Assembly (NCBI GenBank): GCA_003162055.1
Contig: PMNA01000004.1
Location: forward strand, 41,779-98,482
Origin: Actinomycetota bacterium
GTDB taxonomy: Bacteria > Actinomycetota > Thermoleophilia > Gaiellales > Gaiellaceae
DNA length: 56,704 bases
Direction: 5' to 3'
Position 1 is the stretch's first letter; each line of letters opens with the position of its first letter. Below are positions 51,451 to 56,704 of the stretch, piece after piece. A model generated the notes under the pieces. That model was not told the origin of the DNA, searched no databases, and saw only the letters and a list, made by a program, of their open reading frames with translations. Position numbers and translations under genes: made by a program.

Positions 51451-53295
51451 CTACTCGACAGTGACCGTCTTGGCCAGGTTGCGCGGTTGATCGACGTTGA
51501 GGCCGCGCAGGCGAGCGATACGGTAGGCGAGAAGTTGCAGCGGCAGAACCGCCAGAACCGCCTGCAGGTACTCGTTCGTCTTGGGGACGTAGATGACATC
51601 GTCGGCGTGGTGCTGAATGTCCTCGTTGCCGTCGGTGGCGATGGCGATCACCTGGGCGCCGCGGGCGCGCGTCTCCTGGATGTTCGAGACAACCTTGTCG
51701 TAGACGTGCGAGTCGGTGGCGACACAGACGACCGGCGTCTCGGAGTCGAGCAGCGCGATCGGGCCGTGCTTCATCTCGCCGGCCGAGTAGGCCTCGGTCG
51801 GGATGTAGGAGATCTCCTTCAGCTTGAGCGCGCCCTCGAGACAGATCGGCAGGCCGATGTTACGACCGAGGTAGAGGAAGAAGGGCTTGTCGAAGTGGCG
51901 CTCGGCGATCTCCTCGATCGGATGGACTCCGTCGTCGGCGTCCTGCAGGAACTGCGCGATCTTCTCGGGCAGCAGCTGCACTTCAGCGATCAGCGCGCGA
52001 ATCTCTTCCTCGGGCAGTGTCCCGCGCACCTGCGCCAGCTTGAGCGCGATCAGATAGAGCAGCGAGACCTGGGCGGTGAACGTCTTCGAGGCGGCGACGC
52101 CCATCTCCAGGCCGGCGCGTGTGTACAGGACGGAATCGACCTCGCGCGTGATCTGGGCGCCCATCATGTTGGTGATGGCAAGCGTGCGGGCGCCGCTCTC
52201 CCTTGCCAGCACCATGGCGTCGATCGTGTCGCGCGTCTCGCCTGACTGCGAGATGCCGATCACCAGCGTGTTCTTGTCCAGAACGGGATTCCGGTAGCGC
52301 CATTCGCTGGCGATATCGTGCTCCACCGGTACGCGCGCCCACTCCTCGATTACGTAGCGACCGGCCACGCCGGCGTGGTAAGCCGTGCCGCAGGCGAGGA
52401 TGACGATGCGGCGCAGGTTGCGTAGCTCGTCATCCGATAGCAGGAGCCCTTCGAGGGTGAGTTCGCCGTAGCGGATTCGCTCGGCTATCGTCTCGCGCAC
52501 AGCCGTCGCCTGCTCGTAGATCTCCTTGAGCATGAAGGTCTCGTAACCGCCCTTTTCGGCCTGCTCCTCGTCCCAGTCGACCGTGATCGTCTCGTGCTCG
52601 ATCGCGCCCGCGCCGTCGAGCGCGCTCGTGTACGAAACGCCATCGGGAGTTACGGCAACGATGTCACCGTCGTCGGGGAACTGAACCTCGTGCGTCTCCG
52701 ACAGGAAAGCAACGGTGTTGGAGGCGATGAATCCTTCTCCGTCACCGACGCCGACGACGAGTGGGCATTGGCGGCGAGATCCGACGATCAGCTCCGGGTT
52801 GTCGCGGTGAATCACGACGAAGGCGAAGTGCCCCTCGATCTCGCGATAGGTGCGGCGCACCGCCTCGACCAGGTCGCCCTCGTAGTGGCGCTCGATCAGA
52901 TGGGCAACGGTCTCGGCGTCGGTCTCGGTATTGAAGTGGTGGCCCTCCTCGATCAGTGAGGCGCGCAATTCGCGGTAGTTCTCGATGATGCCGTTCAGGA
53001 CGACGGCGATCTCGCGCTCGTCGCAGCCCGAGAGGGGATGGGCGTTCTCGACCACGACCTTGCCGTGGGTCGCCCAGCGCGTGTGCCCAAGCCCGTGCGT
53101 TGACTTGGAGCCATTGCTGCCGGCGGCCTCGATCAGGTGCTGCAGATTGCCGACCGCTCGGATGTATTCGAGCCCGTCGTCCTCGCGCAGGACGATTCCG
53201 GCCGAGTCGTAGCCGCGGTATTCGAGCCGCTGCAGGGCGTTCAAAAGAAGCGGCTTACAGGCTCTGTTCCCGACGTATCCGATGATCCCGCACAC
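51451..53295 (-). CDS. glmS: Glucosamine-6-phosphate synthase
   Basis: 614-residue glutamine:fructose-6-phosphate aminotransferase, first step to UDP-GlcNAc. Cys2 (MCGIIGYVG) is the glutaminase nucleophile; GLGHTRWATHG and the HPLSGC region belong to the GATase domain; two SIS domains follow (GISQSGETRDTIDA; PTEAYSAGEMKHGPIALL in part), and the C-terminus ends LAKTVTVE. GTG at 53295 has GGGGGAGGAG 6 nt upstream. It follows glmM by 121 nt. The short leader has no glmS-ribozyme-like structure. Confidence 0.97.
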   Translation of the reverse strand: MCGIIGYVGNRACKPLLLNALQRLEYRGYDSAGIVLREDDGLEYIRAVGNLQHLIEAAGSNGSKSTHGLGHTRWATHGKVVVENAHPLSGCDEREIAVVLNGIIENYRELRASLIEEGHHFNTETDAETVAHLIERHYEGDLVEAVRRTYREIEGHFAFVVIHRDNPELIVGSRRQCPLVVGVGDGEGFIASNTVAFLSETHEVQFPDDGDIVAVTPDGVSYTSALDGAGAIEHETITVDWDEEQAEKGGYETFMLKEIYEQATAVRETIAERIRYGELTLEGLLLSDDELRNLRRIVILACGTAYHAGVAGRYVIEEWARVPVEHDIASEWRYRNPVLDKNTLVIGISQSGETRDTIDAMVLARESGARTLAITNMMGAQITREVDSVLYTRAGLEMGVAASKTFTAQVSLLYLIALKLAQVRGTLPEEEIRALIAEVQLLPEKIAQFLQDADDGVHPIEEIAERHFDKPFFLYLGRNIGLPICLEGALKLKEISYIPTEAYSAGEMKHGPIALLDSETPVVCVATDSHVYDKVVSNIQETRARGAQVIAIATDGNEDIQHHADDVIYVPKTNEYLQAVLAVLPLQLLAYRIARLRGLNVDQPRNLAKTVTVE

Positions 53296-53416
53296 CTGGA
53301 GCTCCTCCCCCGCTTACAACGTATTTATCCCCAGAGTGAAGTCTCGTATCAATCGACAACGGTCATTCGACTTACGACTCGGAAAAGCACAAAGCCCGGC
53401 ACCTTGGCCGCCCCGG

Positions 53417-54718
53417 TCAGGACGACTGGCCGAGCTCTCGTCGAACTTGCTCCTCGATCCTACCACAGAGGTCTTCGGCTTCCTGCGGCGTTTCGGCCTC
53501 GGCTAGTAGGCGCACGACCGGCTCCGTCCCGGAGGCGCGGACGAGCACTCGGGCCCGCCCGTCCAGCTCGGTATTCAGTCGTTTCACCTTCGCCAGGGCA
53601 CTCTTCGGGAGCTTGTTGCCCTCGAGCTGGAGATTGCGCTTGACCTGAGCGAAGCGGGGCATCACGGCGGCCGCCTCGGCGAGCGTCCGCCCTTCGAGCG
53701 CTGAGCAGAGCAGGAGCGCCGCGGCCAGACCGTCGCCGGTGACGTGATCCTTGAGATAGATGATGTGGCCGGACTGCTCGCCGCCCAGCATTCCCTCCTC
53801 GCGCCACAGCGCCTCGAGCACATAACGATCGCCGACATCGGTGGTAAGAACGCGAATACCGTGCTCGCGCATCAGGTTGTGAAAGCCGAGATTGGTCATC
53901 TTGGTGACCGCCACCAAATCGACGCCGAGGTGCAGGGTGAGAATGGCGAGAATCTGGTCGCCGTCGACCGGCTCGCCGGCGGCGGTAACAGCCAGCATGC
54001 GATCGCCGTCGCCGTCAAAGGCGACGCCGAGGTCGCAGCCGTTCTCGACGACGGTGCGCGCGAGGAACGATAGATCGGTCGCGCCGCAGTGGTCGTTGAT
54101 GTTGACGCCGTCCGGCGCGTTGGCGATCGCAACCACCTCGGCTCCGAGCCGCGCGAAGGCCTCGGGCGCAATCTCGGAATAGGCTCCGTTGGCGCAATCG
54201 ACCGCCAGCTTGAGCCCGCTCAGATCAGAGCCGAAACGCTCGATGATGTGCTCGAGATAACTGTCGGTCGCCACCTCGACGTGATCGATCACGCCGCCGC
54301 CGGAGGTCTTGGCCTCCATCAGCGCCTCGATCTCGAGCTCGGCTGCATCGGAGAGCTTGCGCCCGTGGTGATCGAAGAACTTAACCCCGTTGTACTGCGG
54401 CGGGTTGTGCGAGGCGGTGATCACGACGCCCAGGTCGAGCGCCAGCAGGGCTACCGCCGGCGTCGGCAGCACGCCGCCGAGCACGGCCACTCCGCCCGCT
54501 TCGACGACGCCGCGCGCGAACGCTTCCTCGAGCTCAACGCCGGATGCCCGCGTGTCGCGACCGACGAAGACACGGCCGCTGCTCGACCAAATGGTCGCGG
54601 CCCGGGCCAGCTGCTCGACCAGCTCGACCGTGAGATCCTCGCCGACGACGCCGCGCACACCGTCGGTGCCGAAGTACCGTCTTGCGCTGGCTATCTCGAC
54701 CTGCGGCTCAGTTGCCAT
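53417..54718 (-). CDS. glmM: Phosphoglucosamine mutase
   Basis: 433-residue enzyme converting GlcN-6-P to GlcN-1-P. RRYFGTDGVRG at the N-terminus, phospho-Ser103 in TASHNPPQYNG, the Mg2+ loop AFDGDGDRM, the sugar loop GGEQSGHIIY and the phosphate site RASGTEPVVRL are all present. ATG 54718 has AAGGAGG about 12 nt upstream. It precedes glmS, giving two consecutive steps of amino-sugar synthesis in one unit. Confidence 0.97.
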   Translation of the reverse strand: MATEPQVEIASARRYFGTDGVRGVVGEDLTVELVEQLARAATIWSSSGRVFVGRDTRASGVELEEAFARGVVEAGGVAVLGGVLPTPAVALLALDLGVVITASHNPPQYNGVKFFDHHGRKLSDAAELEIEALMEAKTSGGGVIDHVEVATDSYLEHIIERFGSDLSGLKLAVDCANGAYSEIAPEAFARLGAEVVAIANAPDGVNINDHCGATDLSFLARTVVENGCDLGVAFDGDGDRMLAVTAAGEPVDGDQILAILTLHLGVDLVAVTKMTNLGFHNLMREHGIRVLTTDVGDRYVLEALWREEGMLGGEQSGHIIYLKDHVTGDGLAAALLLCSALEGRTLAEAAAVMPRFAQVKRNLQLEGNKLPKSALAKVKRLNTELDGRARVLVRASGTEPVVRLLAEAETPQEAEDLCGRIEEQVRRELGQSS

Positions 54719-54822
54719 CGAAACCGGGATCCTCCTTTTTCGCCTCGCTGCGAGAGCGTCGCCTCGAGCGCTGAGCAGCCTTGGAGTAGGCGCACCATTC
54801 TAGGAGCTTCGACGGGCAGGGA

Positions 54823-55221
54823 TTAGCGCTTCGAGAACTGCGGCGCCTTGCGAGCCTTGTGCAAGCCGGCCTTTTTTCGCTCGACGATGCGAGCATCGCG
54901 GGTCAGATAACCGGCGCGCTTGAGTGAAACGCGCAGCTCGGGATCGGCCTCGATCAGCGCCCGGGCGATGCCGTGACGCAGCGCGCCCGCCTGACCGCTC
55001 GAGCCGCCACCGCGCACGCGCACGCGCAGGTCGTAGCGCCCCTCTACGCCGGCCAGAACGAGCGGCGACAGAGCCGTCTGACGATGGGTGGGGCGAGGGA
55101 AATAGTCCTCGATCGTGCGCCCGTTGATCCAGGTCTTGCCATCGCCCGGACGAAGGATCACCCGCGCGACAGACGTCTTGCGCTTGCCGGTACCTCGGTA
55201 CTGAAGCTGCTCTTCTGCCAC
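54823..55221 (-). CDS. rpsI: 30S ribosomal protein S9
   Basis: 132-residue ribosomal protein of the small-subunit head whose C-terminal tail reaches the P-site t[17 protein letters not shown] at the start, [19 protein letters not shown] in the middle and KAPQFSKR at the end are diagnostic. It starts 11 nt after rplM and is co-transcribed with it. Confidence 0.97.
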   Translation of the reverse strand: MAEEQLQYRGTGKRKTSVARVILRPGDGKTWINGRTIEDYFPRPTHRQTALSPLVLAGVEGRYDLRVRVRGGGSSGQAGALRHGIARALIEADPELRVSLKRAGYLTRDARIVERKKAGLHKARKAPQFSKR

Positions 55222-55231
55222 GGGTTAGATC

Positions 55232-55666
55232 CTAGTCCTCGAGTTTGAGTTGTTTCGGCTGCTGCGCGCCGTGCGGATGCTCGGCGCCCGCGTAGATCTT
55301 GAGCTTGCGGATCTGGGCGCGGCCCAGACGGTTGCGCGGAAGCATTCCCTTGACGGCCTTACGCAGTACCTCTGTCGGCCTCCGCTCGAGCTGCTCGCGT
55401 AGCGTGCGCTCGCGCAGGCCGCCCGGGTAACCGGAGTGCCGGTAATAAATCTTCTTGTCTAGCTTGTTGCCGGTTACCGCGATCTTCTCGGCGTTGACTA
55501 CCACGACGAAGTCGCCGGTATCGACGTGAGGCGTGAACTGGGGCTTGTTCTTGCCGCGCAGTGTGTCGGCAATGCGCACGGCGAGACGACCGAGGTTCCT
55601 GCCCTCGGCATCGACGACGTACCAGTCGTGCTCGATCTCATGGGGTTTTGCGCTGTAGGTCTTCAT
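55232..55666 (-). CDS. rplM: 50S ribosomal protein L13
   Basis: 144-residue ribosomal protein needed early in large-subunit assembly. [52 protein letters not shown] and [12 protein letters not shown] are standard. ATG at 55666 ([12 protein letters not shown]) is chosen; the frame continues upstream through non-coding sequence to 55975. TACAAT about 38 nt before the start (near 55708) is the probable -10 of the rplM-rpsI operon. Confidence 0.97.
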   Translation of the reverse strand: MKTYSAKPHEIEHDWYVVDAEGRNLGRLAVRIADTLRGKNKPQFTPHVDTGDFVVVVNAEKIAVTGNKLDKKIYYRHSGYPGGLRERTLREQLERRPTEVLRKAVKGMLPRNRLGRAQIRKLKIYAGAEHPHGAQQPKQLKLED

Positions 55667-56102
55667 GACACGAAAAACGAGCGGACACGTAGGCGTCCGC
55701 CGGGCGCGGATTGTAGCAGTCCAGCGGAGGCGCGAACGATCTCCTGGCGCACGCGGTGGGCCAAACGACGTCTTCTGATGCGCCGACGGTGCGAACTGCC
55801 TGCTCGGGCAGTCGGATCGCCGGCCGGGCGGCCGCCGATGGCAGTAATCTCGCCGGCGGCGGCGGCGGGGCGCGGAGCTCGCCCGGGCCCGATCCGAAGA
55901 ACCGCCCGAAAACCCACTATCTACGCCGTTTCTCGGTTCACAATCCCCGAAGGAATGGACTCGCATATCCCCCAAATAGTGCTTGCCGGGTACCCGATAT
56001 AGGTTACGATTCGTACAAATCCTCTAGAAAAAGAACCGTGCGGCTCTAGGGGTTTCGGGTGTTTTATCGAAGATCCACTCAACAAAGGCGTTAGTTGAGC
56101 AA
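55667..56102. other. Divergent gap between rplM and the collagen-like gene
   Basis: No gene seen. It carries the rplM promoter region (TACAAT on the minus strand near 55708) and, closer to the plus-strand gene, a TTGCCG and TACGAT pair 16 nt apart (about 55982-56009). The part from 55920 on is less GC-rich than the rest of the window. Confidence 0.5.
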
Positions 56103-56704
56103 ATGAAGTTCTCCTTACGACTGCTAGTACTAGCTGTGGTTGCTGCGGTCTTAGCCGGGGGGTCTCTGGCTGCGATCTGGGAGTGGTCACCGAGCGCGCT
56201 CGACTCCGACGCCTCATCTTCACGCACGTCCGCGCACGCGACGACTACTAAAACAGGCCCATCTGCAACTAAAACAGGCCCATCTGCACAGAGCGCGACG
56301 AGCATCGGCCCGCAGGGCCCGGCCGGAGCCAAAGGTGCCACAGGCGCCACGGGTGCGCAGGGTGACCCGGGGGCTCAAGGGAGCCAGGGACTGACGGGCT
56401 CGAAAGGCGATACGGGCAACCAGGGCGATACTGGTCGAGCGGGCACCAAGGGCGCGAAGGGCGACCGGGGTGTTCAGGGCGACGCAGGCGCAACCGGAGT
56501 AGCTGGAGTAGTCGGCGCGACCGGAGTAACCGGTGCGACCGGAGCCGCCGGAGTCAACGCGAGCGACGGTTCTACCGGAGCGACCGGAGTTACGGGCGCT
56601 ATGGGCCCGCAGGGCATCCAGGGCCCGGTCGGAGCAACCGGATCTACCGGAGCAACCGGATCTACCGGAGCAACTGGAGCCGCCGGCAGTAACGGCACGA
56701 ACGG
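56103..56704 (+). CDS. Secreted collagen-like Gly-X-Y protein, 5' part
   Basis: The first 200 codons of a gene that runs off the window. An N-terminal export signal or anchor ([20 protein letters not shown]) is followed by a Ser/Thr-rich linker with TKTGPSA twice in tandem (49-55, 56-62). From residue 69 there is an almost unbroken Gly-X-Y series: Pro/Lys/Asp-rich triplets first ([13 protein letters not shown]), later mostly GAT, GVT and GST. A single break (GVNASDGST) interrupts the triplets. Such proteins form triple helices at bacterial surfaces. The start ATG has only a weak ribosome site. The C-terminal domain, which would show how it is attached, is not in view. Confidence 0.9.
   Translation, partial: MKFSLRLLVLAVVAAVLAGGSLAAIWEWSPSALDSDASSSRTSAHATTTKTGPSATKTGPSAQSATSIGPQGPAGAKGATGATGAQGDPGAQGSQGLTGSKGDTGNQGDTGRAGTKGAKGDRGVQGDAGATGVAGVVGATGVTGATGAAGVNASDGSTGATGVTGAMGPQGIQGPVGATGSTGATGSTGATGAAGSNGTN
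56247..56288 (+). repeat. Tandem 21-bp repeat in the collagen-like gene
   Basis: Two exact copies of a 21-bp unit starting ACTAAAACAGGCCC, coding TKTGPSA twice. Further short near-repeats (GGAGCAACCGGATCTACC) occur at 56632-56670 in the Gly-X-Y part. Confidence 0.85.

Noticed and set aside
53296-53416. glmS ribozyme
   Set aside because: The 121-bp gap has no recognisable double-pseudoknot core and the element is rare outside Firmicutes; the gene has a normal GGAGG start site.
56247-56704. Short repeated units at the window end as CRISPR or satellite DNA
   Set aside because: They keep the reading frame and encode Gly-X-Y triplets.

Overview
The window is high-GC bacterial chromosome with short intergenic gaps, many 1-4 bp start/stop overlaps and GTG/TTG starts. 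Gene order points to Actinomycetota: tig-clpP-clpX-valS-folC-ndk-mreB-mreC-mreD-mrdA-rodA-rne follows the order known from Streptomyces and relatives, and rplM-rpsI-glmM-glmS-acpS-nnr-alr is a second actinobacterial block. The cell-shape genes, the DUF4389 protein, the GXHH-type IleRS and the Trp-repeat subtilase fit class Thermoleophilia (Gaiellales or Solirubrobacterales). That rank is an inference from protein character, not a search result.

Layout. 1-12.5 kb (minus strand): RNase E/G (cut by the window edge), a DUF697 protein, rodA, mrdA, mreD, mreC, mreB, maf, a methyltransferase, ndk, a zinc-ribbon membrane protein, a 37-residue membrane microprotein and folC. This is the elongasome operon plus nucleotide and folate housekeeping. 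12.5-21.3 kb: valS, a divergent MgtE_N/CBS protein with a divergent-type Nramp transporter (plus strand), then clpX, clpP and tig. 21.3-25.9 kb: a two-sensor GGDEF/HD-GYP protein and a secreted subtilase. 25.9-31.1 kb is unlike the rest: six tRNA genes, a DUF4389 protein, a CAP-domain protein, an AI-2E transporter remnant, an acidic unknown protein and a dense set of palindromic dispersed repeats. 31.1-34.5 kb: a tri-GAF/PAS histidine kinase and a single-domain response regulator. 34.5-44.9 kb: ispH, an O-methyltransferase, ileS, trxA, a Nudix hydrolase, a VUT-type membrane protein, a methyltransferase, fabI, and an SDR plus two thioredoxin-fold proteins. 44.9-55.7 kb: CCA-adding enzyme, alr, a methyltransferase, nnr, acpS, a HAD phosphatase, a small winged-helix protein, 1-Cys peroxiredoxin, glmS, glmM, rpsI and rplM. 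56.1 kb to the end: the start of a secreted collagen-like Gly-X-Y protein.

How the genes work together. MreBCD, PBP2 and RodA build the lateral wall; GlmS, GlmM and Alr supply UDP-GlcNAc and D-Ala precursors; IspH feeds polyprenol synthesis; AcpS and FabI serve fatty acid synthesis. Tig, ClpP and ClpX form a folding and proteolysis cluster.

The most unusual signal is non-coding. All six tRNA genes have a palindromic dispersed repeat within about 50 nt of their 3' ends, and in five it begins within 0-10 nt. One family combines a GAAAGTC/GACTTTC hairpin with a second hairpin whose stem shows compensatory and wobble changes between copies. A second family has 15-bp terminal inverted repeats that abut tRNA-His and tRNA-Pro. 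Several genes also carry a TAGACT, TAGAAT or TACGAT box 6-9 nt before the start codon, which suggests leaderless transcripts.
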